Source of the DNA: Faecalibacterium langellae
GTDB taxonomy: Bacteria; Bacillota; Clostridia; Oscillospirales; Ruminococcaceae
Assembly: GCF_002549775.1 (NCBI RefSeq)
Contig: NZ_NMTR01000019.1
Location: 1 to 64,000, forward strand
Reading direction: 5' to 3'
Length of the DNA: 64,000 bases
Shown: positions 17,134-26,360 of the stretch, in pieces
How positions within the stretch are numbered: the stretch's first letter is position 1
Layout of the letters: every line of letters begins with the position of its first letter
Notes under the pieces: generated by a model
What the model was told of the DNA's origin: nothing
The model's database searches: none
Seen by the model: only the letters and a program-made list of their open reading frames with translations
Made by a program: the position numbers and the translations under genes

Positions 17134-18288
17134 ATGGCAGACAACAACTTCAACTTTGACCTCGACGCACCCGCAGTGCCCACCCTGACGCTGGACCCGA
17201 CCCCGGCGGCAGAGGAAGCAAAGCCCGCGCCTGCCCCCCAGCAGGCCGCACCGGAACAGCAGGTGAACCTGACCCCGGAGGAACAGGCCATGGTGGACCA
17301 GTTCGCCGAGAAGATCGACATCACCAACAGCCAGCAGGTGCTGCAGTACGGCTCGGCCTGCCAGAAGAAGATCGGCGATTTCTCCGAAGCGGCCCTTTCC
17401 AAGGTGGCCACCAAAGACCTGGGCGAAGTGGGCGACATGATCACCGGCCTGATCGGCGAGCTGAAAAGCTTTGATGCCAATGAGGAGCAGCAGAAGGGCA
17501 TCATGGGCTTCTTCAAAAAGAAGACGAACCAGCTGGATGCCCTCAAGACCAAGTACGACAAGGCCGAGACCAATGTGGAGAAGATCCAGTCCATGCTGGA
17601 AGGCCATCAGGTCCAGCTGCTGAAGGACATCGCCATGCTGGATAAGATGTACGAGCTGAACATGGCCTACTTCAAGGAGCTGAGCATGTACATCCTGGCC
17701 GGCAAGAAAAAGCTGGCCGATGTGCGTGCCAACGAGCTGCAGCAGGCCATGGACAAGGCCAAGGCTTCCGGCCTGCCGGAAGACGCGCAGGCCGCCCGCG
17801 ACCTGGCCGACCAGTGCGAGCGCTTTGAAAAGAAGCTCTACGATCTGGAGCTCACCCGCAACATCAGCCTGCAGATGGGCCCGCAGATCCGCCTGCTGCA
17901 GAACAACGACACCATGATGGCCGAGAAGATCCAGTCCACAATCGTGAACACCATTCCCCTGTGGAAGAACCAGATGGTGCTGGCGCTGGGTCTGGCCCAC
18001 AGCCAGCAGGCCATGCAGGCCGAGCGTGCCGTCACCGACATGACCAACGACCTGCTCAAGAAGAACGCTGAGGCCCTCAAGATGGGCACCATCGAGACCG
18101 CCAAGGAAAGCCAGCGCGGCGTGGTGGACATCGAGACCCTGCAGCAGACCAACAAGAGCCTGATCGAGACGCTGGACGAGCTGAACAAGATCCAGAACGA
18201 GGGCCGCGCAAAGCGCGCTGCTGCCGAGCAGGAGCTGAACCGCATCGAAGACGAACTGAAGGCAAAAATGATGGAGATCCGGAGCTGA
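17134..18288 (+). CDS. TelA-like toxic anion resistance protein
   Basis: 384 residues. The N-terminal ~50 are Pro/Ala-rich. The remainder is the long, helical, Gln/Glu/Lys-rich TelA/KlaA domain (PF05816), with characteristic KKTNQLDALKTKYDKAETNV, ALGLAHSQQAMQAERAVTDM and IETAKESQRGVVDIETLQ blocks. It is cytoplasmic and coiled-coil-like. Family members are linked to tellurite/colicin/antimicrobial tolerance and envelope stress, with no defined activity. ATG 17134 has AAGGAAGGA 8 nt upstream. The next gene starts 2 bp after the stop. Confidence 0.88.
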   Translation: MADNNFNFDLDAPAVPTLTLDPTPAAEEAKPAPAPQQAAPEQQVNLTPEEQAMVDQFAEKIDITNSQQVLQYGSACQKKIGDFSEAALSKVATKDLGEVGDMITGLIGELKSFDANEEQQKGIMGFFKKKTNQLDALKTKYDKAETNVEKIQSMLEGHQVQLLKDIAMLDKMYELNMAYFKELSMYILAGKKKLADVRANELQQAMDKAKASGLPEDAQAARDLADQCERFEKKLYDLELTRNISLQMGPQIRLLQNNDTMMAEKIQSTIVNTIPLWKNQMVLALGLAHSQQAMQAERAVTDMTNDLLKKNAEALKMGTIETAKESQRGVVDIETLQQTNKSLIETLDELNKIQNEGRAKRAAAEQELNRIEDELKAKMMEIRS

Positions 18289-18289
18289 G

Positions 18290-19051
18290 ATGGCAAACGC
18301 AGATTTTTCTCACAGCACAAACCAGACGAACCCCGGCGGCTTTGACAGCGGCAGCTACCGCGAACAGGCCCAGCCGGAGCAGACCGTGCAGCTGACGCCT
18401 TTGCAGCAGAAGCTGGCCGGGCTGGAAGCAAAGCTGCCCGGTGCACTTTCCACCCGGGCGGCGGCGCTGGCATTGAGCGTGGTGGTGATGCTGGCGGCCT
18501 TCGTGGGCTTTGGCGGCGCAAAGCTGCGTAGCAAATACAACGCGGCAAGCCAGTGGTTCACCGTGGGCGTGGCCGCCGACAACGGCTACAACCTGAGTGA
18601 AGAACTGACCACCCGCATGAACACGGCGGCCAACGTGATCACGACCGCCGGCAACACGCTGGGTGCGGACAGCACCGAGGTGCAGGATGCACAGACCGCC
18701 CTGAGCGATTTTACCGCCTGCCTTGAAGCCGTGCAGAACGGCGGCAGGAGCCAGAACCTTACCTCACTGCCCTACTATCAGGGCAGCACGATGCACGCGC
18801 TCTACCAGGCCAACGAAGCCCTGGGGGCTATGATCGACCAGCTCTATGCCAAGCTGCAGGAGCAGGCCGAGAACCCCATGAAGATGGGCGCGGTGCAGGG
18901 CCAGTACGGCCAGTTCAACAGTGCAGGCACCATCATCGGCAGCCTGCAGTACAACACGGCAGTCTATGACTACCAGAATGAAGTCGGCGGCTTCCCGGCC
19001 AGTGTGCTGGGCGGTCTCGTCGGCGTGAAGGAGGTCGAACCCTTCGCATGA
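18290..19051 (+). CDS. LemA-family-like membrane protein
   Basis: 253 residues. A disordered N-terminal ~45 residues precede one TM helix (AAALALSVVVMLAAFVGFGG, ~62-82) and a helical extracellular domain. The C-terminus (SLQYNTAVYDYQNEVGGFPASV) carries the LemA N-x-x-V-x-x-Y-N-x-x-x-x-x-F-P pattern. The N-terminal part is diverged. It starts 2 bp after telA and overlaps the TPM gene by 4 nt; LemA-TPM pairing is common in bacteria and supports the assignment. Confidence 0.75.
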   Translation: MANADFSHSTNQTNPGGFDSGSYREQAQPEQTVQLTPLQQKLAGLEAKLPGALSTRAAALALSVVVMLAAFVGFGGAKLRSKYNAASQWFTVGVAADNGYNLSEELTTRMNTAANVITTAGNTLGADSTEVQDAQTALSDFTACLEAVQNGGRSQNLTSLPYYQGSTMHALYQANEALGAMIDQLYAKLQEQAENPMKMGAVQGQYGQFNSAGTIIGSLQYNTAVYDYQNEVGGFPASVLGGLVGVKEVEPFA

Positions 19052-20076
19052 AACAGTTTGCAAAACGCATCAGCGCCCTTGTGCTCGTTTTCGTGCTGAG
19101 CCTGGCGGCGCTGGCCCCGGCGGCATCCGCTGCCGCCAGCCTGCCCGCCCTGCCCAGCGGCCAGTGTGTCGTGGACGACGCGGGTGTGCTGAGCAGTTCC
19201 ACCGTGCAGGCCATCACGGACCTGAACGCCCAGCTGGAATCCAGCTGCAATGGTGCCCAGATCGGCGTCCTGACGGTAGATTATACGGGCAATTATTCCA
19301 CTGAGGATTATGCAACGGAGGCGTTCAACACCTGGGGCATCGACTCGGCGTCGGAGAACAACGGCGTGCTGATCCTGCTGGTGATGGAATCGCCCCTGTA
19401 TGACGACGGTGACTACTATGTGACCTACGGCGACGGCTTCCGCAACACCACGCTGGAAAGCCAGGCCAGCGCCATTGCCCAGACCATGGAGGACGATTTT
19501 GTCCGCAAGGACTACGACAGCGCCGTGGTCACCTGCGCCAACAACGTGGCGGAGACCATCGCGGAGATCTACGGCGTCAGCCTGTCCGGCGGCAGCTACA
19601 ACGATGGCTACTATGACGGCGGTTACGCAGAGCCTGTGGATGAGCCCACGACCTTCGGGGATGTGGTGCTGGGCATCGTGATGCTGTTCATCACCCTGCT
19701 GCTCCTGCTCATCATCGTGACGGCGGTGCTGCGCATCTTCGTGGCACCCATCGGCTATGCAATGGGCTTCCGGCGCGGGTTCTTTGCCTGGGGTGCACCG
19801 CATTATCACCGGCCGACCCCGCCGCCGCCTCCGGGCCCCGGCCCTGGCATGGGCGGCCCGCGCCCGCCGCGCAATGACCGCCCCCGCGGCGGCAGCAGCA
19901 ACCGGCGCCCGCCCCGTCCCCCGCAGGGCGGCAGCTTTGGCGGCGGCTCTTTCGGCGGAAGCAGCTTCGGCGGTTCCCGCGGTGGTGGCAGTTTCGGCGG
20001 CGGCAGCTTTGGCGGCGGCTTCGGTGGCATGGGCGGCGGCGGAAGCCATGGCGGCGGCGGTGGCCGCGGCCGCTGA
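19048..20076 (+). CDS. TPM-domain (YgcG-like) exported membrane protein with Gly-rich tail
   Basis: 342 residues: a signal peptide (~8-28, ending near SAAAS), a TPM_phosphatase domain (~35-180, VVDDAGVLSSSTVQ, NNGVLILLVME, YVTYGDGFRN), one TM helix (VVLGIVMLFITLLLLLIIV, ~210-230), and a cytoplasmic tail rich in Pro/Arg then Gly/Ser/Phe repeats ending GGGGGRGR. TPM proteins act at the envelope, some as acid phosphatases or in photosystem or membrane-protein maintenance. It overlaps the LemA stop by ATGA, so translation is coupled. Confidence 0.85.
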   Translation: MKQFAKRISALVLVFVLSLAALAPAASAAASLPALPSGQCVVDDAGVLSSSTVQAITDLNAQLESSCNGAQIGVLTVDYTGNYSTEDYATEAFNTWGIDSASENNGVLILLVMESPLYDDGDYYVTYGDGFRNTTLESQASAIAQTMEDDFVRKDYDSAVVTCANNVAETIAEIYGVSLSGGSYNDGYYDGGYAEPVDEPTTFGDVVLGIVMLFITLLLLLIIVTAVLRIFVAPIGYAMGFRRGFFAWGAPHYHRPTPPPPPGPGPGMGGPRPPRNDRPRGGSSNRRPPRPPQGGSFGGGSFGGSSFGGSRGGGSFGGGSFGGGFGGMGGGGSHGGGGGRGR

Positions 20077-20116
20077 GCAGTCCTTTATAACTTGAGCAGA
20101 AAGCGAGGGTTCGGAT

Positions 20117-20494
20117 ATGGAAGCGTTGATCGTGATCCTTGTGGTCGTGGTGCTGGTGCTCATTCTGATGCCCCGCGGCCCGCGCGGACCCCGCCCGCCC
20201 CATGGCCCGGATGACTTCGGCGGGCCCGGCGGCCCCTACGGCGGCGGCTTTTATGGCGGCTGGGGCAGGCCCCGGCGTCCGCGCCCGCCGCGCCGCCCGC
20301 CTTATGGCGGCGGCTTTGGTCCCGGCCCGGGCGGCCCTGGCATGGGCGGCCCGCGTCCTCCGCGCGGCGGTATGGGTGGTCGCCCCGGTGGAATGGGCGG
20401 CAGACCCGGCGGTGGTATGGGTGGACGCTCCGGCGGCTTCGGCGGCATGGGCGGCGGCAGAAGCCATGGCGGCGGTGGTGGCCGCGGCCGCTGA
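20117..20494 (+). CDS. small Gly/Arg/Pro-rich membrane-anchored protein
   Basis: 125 residues: an N-terminal TM helix (ALIVILVVVVLVLILM), then a low-complexity Gly/Arg/Pro tail. Its last ~20 residues nearly match the tail of the preceding TPM protein (GGMGGGRSHGGGGGRGR against GGMGGGGSHGGGGGRGR), so the tail was probably duplicated. The AGCGAGGG-like SD before ATG 20117 is weak. It is the last gene of the XpaC-TelA-LemA-TPM transcript. The function is unknown; the RG-rich tail could bind nucleic acid or acidic envelope polymers. Confidence 0.65.
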   Translation: MEALIVILVVVVLVLILMPRGPRGPRPPHGPDDFGGPGGPYGGGFYGGWGRPRRPRPPRRPPYGGGFGPGPGGPGMGGPRPPRGGMGGRPGGMGGRPGGGMGGRSGGFGGMGGGRSHGGGGGRGR

Positions 20495-20511
20495 TCGACC
20501 CGAAAACCTGA

Positions 20512-20560
20512 GAGGGAGAAACCTGTGTGCAACGGTGCACAGGGCTTCTCCCTCTTTTTT
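20512..20560 (+). terminator. terminator of the envelope operon
   Basis: GAGGGAGAA (20512-20520) / TTCTCCCTC (20546-20554) with a nested CCTGTGTGC/GCACAGG stem, then T6. Confidence 0.9.
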
Positions 20561-20587
20561 GTTCCTTTTATCGTGAAAGGAATTCAT

Positions 20588-20616
20588 TTGACAAAACAAC
20601 TTTGCTAATCTATACT
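20588..20616 (+). promoter_or_regulatory. promoter of ilvA-ridA
   Basis: Consensus TTGACA (20588-20593), a 17-bp spacer and TATACT (20611-20616). It leaves a ~220-nt leader filled by the tandem repeat. Confidence 0.8.
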
Positions 20617-20680
20617 GAGAACCATGCAATTGCCATGAAAAATGAAGCCGATCCGCAAGAGGGCATATGCCGGAAAGGAG

Positions 20681-20820
20681 CCCTCTCGCCGGTGCCGTCC
20701 GCCTGACGGCGGCGCAGCCCCGGAGCTCTCCCAAAGGGAGAGCCAAGAAACCCTCTCGCCGGTGCCGTCCGCCTGACGGCGGCGCAGCCCCGGAGCTCTC
20801 CCAAAGGGAGAGCCAAGAAT
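20681..20820 (+). repeat. two tandem 70-bp palindromic units in the ilvA leader
   Basis: Units 20681-20750 and 20751-20820 are identical except for the last base. Each contains two hairpins: GCCGTCCGCC..GGCGGC and GCTCTCCCAAAGGGAGAGCC. They lie between the promoter and the ilvA start, so they are transcribed into the leader. Confidence 0.9.
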
Positions 20821-20841
20821 CAATATAAAGGATGTATCACC

Positions 20842-22047
20842 ATGCTGACTCTGGATAAGATCTACCACGCCGCCTTTGTGCTGAAGGACGTTGCCCGCAA
20901 GACTGACCTCATCGAGGCACCCAAGCTCTCGAAGGACTGCCAGCTCTACCTGAAAACCGAGAACCTGCAGGCCACCGGCAGCTTCAAGGTGCGCGGCGCT
21001 TACTATAAGATCAGCCAGCTTTCCCCGGAGGAGAGCGCCAAGGGCGTCATTGCCTGCTCGGCGGGCAACCACGCGCAGGGCGTGGCGCTGGCAGCCACCC
21101 GGCGCGGCATCAAGAGCATCGTCTGCATGCCGGACGGTGCGCCCATCATGAAGGTGGAGAACACCAAGAATCTGGGCGCGGAGGTCTGTCTCGTGCCCGG
21201 CACCTACGACGACGCCCACGACAAGGCCGTGGAGCTGCAGGAAGAAACCGGCATGACCTTCATCCATCCCTACGACGATGAGCTGGTCATCGCAGGCCAG
21301 GGCACCATCGGCCTGGAAATTCTGGACCAGCTGCCCGATCTGGATGCGGTCATCGTGCCGGTGGGCGGCGGCGGCCTGATCTCTGGCGTGGCCTTTGCCA
21401 TCAAGAGCCTGCGCCCGGAGGTGAAGGTCTACGGCGTGCAGGCCGAGGGCGCACCCAGCATGTACCGCAGCCTGCACGAGCACAAATACCAGACCCTGAA
21501 GGCTGCTTCCACCTTTGCGGACGGCATCCAGGTCAAGACCCCCGGTGAGCTGACCTACCAGATCTGTGAGCAGTATGTGGACGACATCGTCACCGTCACC
21601 GAGGACGAGACGGCCGCCGCCATCCTCTCGCTGATGGAAAACCAGAAGCTGGTGGCCGAGGGTGCCGGTGCGGTGCCGGTGGCAGCTGCCCTGTTCCACA
21701 AGCTGCCCATCGAAGGCAAGAAGGTGGTGTGTGTCGTCTCCGGCGGCAACATCGACGTGAACATCCTGAACCGCGTCATCACCCGTGGTCTGGTCATGAG
21801 CGGCCGCAAGGCGAACATGACCATCGCACTGGAGGACAAGCCCGGCCAGCTGAAGAAGGTGGCCGAGATCGTCTCCCGCTGCGGCAGCAACGTGGTGTCG
21901 GTGCAGCACGACGGCTCCGACCCCAACATGCCCATTTCCAGCTGCTTCCTCAAGCTCACCCTCGAGACCCGCGACGCGGCCCAGATCGAGCAGATCCGCA
22001 CTGAGCTCACCAAAGAGGGCTTCCAGCTGGTGAGCGAGAGAGTGTAA
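20842..22047 (+). CDS. ilvA: threonine ammonia-lyase (threonine deaminase) with ACT domain
   Basis: PLP enzyme converting threonine to 2-oxobutanoate plus ammonia. At 401 residues, PLP-Lys lies in [12 protein letters not shown] (~45-55), the substrate loop in [13 protein letters not shown], and the phosphate-binding Gly loop is VGGGGLISG (~173-180). A C-terminal ACT-like domain (~327-400, [17 protein letters not shown]) is typical of the shorter TdcB/IlvA type. The true start is ATG 20842. RidA, which detoxifies its enamine product, is the next gene. Confidence 0.93.
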   Translation: MLTLDKIYHAAFVLKDVARKTDLIEAPKLSKDCQLYLKTENLQATGSFKVRGAYYKISQLSPEESAKGVIACSAGNHAQGVALAATRRGIKSIVCMPDGAPIMKVENTKNLGAEVCLVPGTYDDAHDKAVELQEETGMTFIHPYDDELVIAGQGTIGLEILDQLPDLDAVIVPVGGGGLISGVAFAIKSLRPEVKVYGVQAEGAPSMYRSLHEHKYQTLKAASTFADGIQVKTPGELTYQICEQYVDDIVTVTEDETAAAILSLMENQKLVAEGAGAVPVAAALFHKLPIEGKKVVCVVSGGNIDVNILNRVITRGLVMSGRKANMTIALEDKPGQLKKVAEIVSRCGSNVVSVQHDGSDPNMPISSCFLKLTLETRDAAQIEQIRTELTKEGFQLVSERV

Positions 22048-22058
22048 TGTCAACACAA

Positions 22059-22185
22059 GGGCGGTGAGCCGGAAGCTTCCCCCTCGGACACGAGTCGGGC
22101 CATTCCATCGCCCGCCCTATCGCCTGACGGCGACAGGGTCCCACCCCAGCGGACGGTCCTCGGAGAAACTTCCAGCCCGCCGCCC
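22059..22185 (+). other. long imperfect inverted repeat between ilvA and ridA
   Basis: GGGCGGTGAGCCGGAAGCTT at 22059-22078 pairs imperfectly with the complementary stretch at 22167-22185, enclosing inner stems such as GCCTGACGGC. No gene is seen in it. It would form a large hairpin in the ilvA-ridA transcript. Confidence 0.55.
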
Positions 22186-22219
22186 AGATAAGTGCATCAT
22201 TCGATAAAGGAGAATTGTT

Positions 22220-22594
22220 ATGAAAGTCGTTTCTACGTCCAACGCACCCGCCGCCATCGGCCCCTACAGCCAGGCACTGGACCTGGGCAGCATGGTGTTT
22301 GTCTCCGGACAGATCCCCGTGGACCCCGCCACCGGCACCATGGCTGACACCGTGGAGGAGCAGGCCGCCCAGAGCCTTGCAAACCTCAAGGCCATTCTGG
22401 CCGAAGCGGGCCTGACCATGGCAAATGTGGTCAAGACGGTCATCTTCCTGGCCGACATCAACGACTTTGCTGCGGTGAACGCTGTGTATGCCAAGGCATT
22501 CACGGAACCGTTCCCGGCCCGCAGCTGCGTGCAGGTGGCCGCTATCCCCAAGGGCGCAAAGCTCGAGATCGAGTGCATCGCCGTGCGGGAGTAA
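22220..22594 (+). CDS. ridA: RidA family reactive enamine/imine deaminase
   Basis: Hydrolyses 2-aminoacrylate and 2-aminocrotonate, the unstable products of threonine/serine dehydratases. At 124 residues it is a standard RidA trimer subunit. The active-site Arg is in PARSCVQVAAIPKGAKLEIE (~105), the N-terminal signature is NAPAAIGPYSQAL, and FVSGQIPVDPATG is present. SD AAGGAG precedes ATG 22220. Its position directly after ilvA makes physiological sense. Confidence 0.95.
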   Translation: MKVVSTSNAPAAIGPYSQALDLGSMVFVSGQIPVDPATGTMADTVEEQAAQSLANLKAILAEAGLTMANVVKTVIFLADINDFAAVNAVYAKAFTEPFPARSCVQVAAIPKGAKLEIECIAVRE

Positions 22595-22635
22595 CACATT
22601 GTATAAGCCTTCCCCCGAGGGAAAATCCTATACAC

Positions 22636-22670
22636 AAAAGAGGCTGTGCCATTGGCACAGCCTCTTTTGC
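22636..22670 (+). terminator. intrinsic terminator after ridA
   Basis: AAAAGAGGCTGTGCC pairs with GGCACAGCCTCTTTT around a 3-nt loop. Confidence 0.9.
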
Positions 22671-22812
22671 ATGTATGAGGAAGAAAGAAAATGGCGTTTT
22701 ACGGAGGAATTTTCCGATTTTGCGTGCATTCCACAGCACGCTGACGGCCCGGCGGGCAAGAAAAAATCCTGCATCCGGGCAGCGGCGGTCCGAACACAGG
22801 ATCACAAAAATA

Positions 22813-22885
22813 TCGGAGTGGCGAGACTTGAACTCGCGGCCTCCTGCTCCCAAAGCAGGCGCGCTACCAACTGCGCAACACCCCG
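22813..22885 (-). tRNA. tRNA-Pro (anticodon TGG)
   Basis: On the minus strand the acceptor arms CGGGGTG / CACTCCG pair with discriminator A. The D-arm (GCGCAGTTGGTAGCGC), the T-arm (GAGTTCAAGTCTC region) and an anticodon stem CCTGC/GCAGG with loop TTTGGGA give anticodon TGG. CCA is not encoded. Confidence 0.95.
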
Positions 22886-22979
22886 GCATCCGGCGGCACG
22901 GCTGCACCGCCGAGGTATAGTATATCGTTTTTTGGGCCGTTCGTCAATAGCGGTGAGCTTCTGTCCGCAGGACGAAAAC

Positions 22980-23007
22980 AGAAAAGAGCAGGCCCTGATC
23001 GGCCTGC
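22980..23007 (-). terminator. terminator of the YitT gene
   Basis: GCAGGCC (22988-22994) / GGCCTGC (23001-23007), followed on the minus strand by TCTTTTC. Confidence 0.7.
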
Positions 23008-23025
23008 CTTTCGCTGGAAGACGCG

Positions 23026-23910
23026 TTAGTTGAAGGAGCGGAAGCCCTTGCCGATGATCTCGCTGGAATTGACGATGGTGATGAAGCTCTTGGGGTCGTG
23101 CTCCCGCAGGAAGTTGCGCAGCTGCAGCGCCTGACGGCGGGTCAGCACCGTGACCAGCACGCTCAGCTCGTGGTGGGTGTAGGCACCGTAGGCCTTTTCC
23201 ACGGTGGCAGAGCGGTTCATATCGTGGATGATAAAGTCCAGAATGGGCTGGGGGTTGGCCGTCATGATGGTGCACACCTTGCGCAGGCGGATGTTTTCAA
23301 TGGCACCGTCCACCACGAAGCTCTTGCCCATCAGGCCCAGGATGCAGTAAAGGCCGGTGCCCATGCCGAACCGCCAGGCCGCCGCCAGCACGATGAGGAT
23401 ATCGCTCACCATCAGGGCCTTGCCGATTTCCATCGAGGTATATTTTGCCAGAATGAGGGCCACAATATCGGTGCCGCCGGTGGATGCGCCGATGTCGAAC
23501 ACGATGGCTGCACCCAAAGCGGGCAGGAACACCGCGAACACCAGGTCCAGCATGGCATCGCCGCTCATGGACAGGTTCGAGGGGTAGAGCCACTCGCAGA
23601 CAGAGACGAAGAAGGACAGCGCAAAGGAGGAGTAGATGGTCCAGCCCATGCACTTGACGCCCAGAAAGATGAAGCCCAGCACCACCAGCGCCAGGTTGAT
23701 GATCCACATGAAGCCGCCCACGTTGATCTTCGGGAACAGGTCTGCCAGCAGGATGGACAGGCCCGAGGTGCCGCCGAAGGCGAAGTGGTTGGGATTTTTA
23801 AAGTAGACGATGCCGACCGCCGTCAGGATCAGGCCGAGGTTCAGCTCGGCGAAAAAATTTAAATTCTTCAGCAGATTTTCCCTGCTGAATGCTTCTTTTA
23901 AACCGTTCAT
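23026..23910 (-). CDS. YitT family membrane protein (DUF161/DUF2179)
   Basis: 294 residues with five to six TM helices over residues ~20-195 (including ELNLGLILTAVGIVYFKNPN, INLALVVLGFIFLGVKC and DIGASTGGTDIVALIL, the YitT core). A soluble C-terminal DUF2179 domain follows (~205-290, THHELSVLVTVLTRRQALQL). The function is unknown, with transport suspected. Start ATG at 23910 has GGAGG within 10 nt upstream. It is monocistronic, divergent from glnS. Confidence 0.9.
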   Translation of the reverse strand: MNGLKEAFSRENLLKNLNFFAELNLGLILTAVGIVYFKNPNHFAFGGTSGLSILLADLFPKINVGGFMWIINLALVVLGFIFLGVKCMGWTIYSSFALSFFVSVCEWLYPSNLSMSGDAMLDLVFAVFLPALGAAIVFDIGASTGGTDIVALILAKYTSMEIGKALMVSDILIVLAAAWRFGMGTGLYCILGLMGKSFVVDGAIENIRLRKVCTIMTANPQPILDFIIHDMNRSATVEKAYGAYTHHELSVLVTVLTRRQALQLRNFLREHDPKSFITIVNSSEIIGKGFRSFN

Positions 23911-24079
23911 GGGTTTCCTCCTATTCTAAATACGGCAAAACATGCCGTATGCCCTGCAAAAATATACTCTCCTTTCACCCTTGTGTCAAGGGATAGGGTA
24001 AAAGTTGTAGAAATTGGGCAATTCGCAGCAAAATTCCACGCAAAAATGCGCATTTGCCCCACAATTTGAATCGTTCATC

Positions 24080-24108
24080 TTGAAGCAGAACAAAAATTAG
24101 TGTATTAT
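24080..24108 (+). promoter_or_regulatory. promoter of glnS
   Basis: TTGAAG (24080-24085), a 17-bp spacer and TATTAT (24103-24108), with a second TATACT just downstream. Confidence 0.6.
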
Positions 24109-24160
24109 ATACTATTATGGAATATATGGGCACGCTGTGCCCTTGACAGGGGGAAAACTC

Positions 24161-25819
<1,659 letters not shown>

Positions 25820-25849
25820 GCAGTTTTTTGAAAAGGAGCCGTTGAGTTC

Positions 25850-26239
25850 ATGAAACGCAGACTGACAAGAAATGCGATCCTGATGGCCATTGTGACCCTC
25901 ATTATGGGCATCGGCCTGAGTTTGTATATCGCCAGCACCGGCACGGTGCCCGCAGCGGACAACGCCGCCAGCTACACCGACGGCACCTACACTGCCAGCG
26001 CCCATGGCTGCCTGAGCGATGTGGCCGTCACCGTGACCATCACCGGCGGCAAGGTGACGGATGTGGACATCGACGCTTCCGGCGAGACGCCGGAGCTGGG
26101 CGGCAACGCGGCGGCAGCGCTGGCAGAGCAGCTGACGGAGGCTGGTACCACCACCGGCGTGGACGCCGTGGCAGGGGCCACCATGACCAGCGATGCTGTC
26201 TTTACCGCCATGGACGACTGCCTGAGCCAGGCACAGTAA
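25850..26239 (+). CDS. exported FMN-binding domain protein
   Basis: 129 residues: an N-terminal membrane anchor/signal (~8-30, AILMAIVTLIMGIGLSLYI), then one FMN_bind domain (PF04205). The flavinylation site is visible as DAVAGATMTSDAV near residue 110, where FMN is attached to the Thr of the S/A-G-A-T-x-T/S motif by ApbE in known members. Extracytosolic flavoproteins of this sort carry electrons at the membrane. SD AAAGGAG precedes ATG 25850. It sits after glnS, probably by read-through. Confidence 0.85.
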   Translation: MKRRLTRNAILMAIVTLIMGIGLSLYIASTGTVPAADNAASYTDGTYTASAHGCLSDVAVTVTITGGKVTDVDIDASGETPELGGNAAAALAEQLTEAGTTTGVDAVAGATMTSDAVFTAMDDCLSQAQ

Positions 26240-26249
26240 GCGCACAAAG

Positions 26250-26283
26250 ATCCCTTCGGGCCTTTTCCCGGAGGGATTTTTCT
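26250..26283 (+). terminator. intrinsic terminator
   Basis: ATCCCTTCGGG / CCCGGAGGGAT followed by T5. Confidence 0.85.
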
Positions 26284-26284
26284 G

Positions 26285-26313
26285 TTGTGCCGGACGGTGT
26301 CATCTGCTAAAAT
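26285..26313 (+). promoter_or_regulatory. promoter of pepD
   Basis: TTGTGC (26285-26290), a 17-bp spacer and TAAAAT (26308-26313). Confidence 0.65.
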
Positions 26314-26360
26314 AGAAACTGGAAAGTATTTTTACACTGAACCAAAGGAGAGGGAACATT

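Noticed and set aside
20681-20820. T-box or amino-acid riboswitch in the ilvA leader
   Set aside because: No T-box core, specifier loop or leader peptide is visible; the leader is filled by an intergenic repeat that also occurs before telA.
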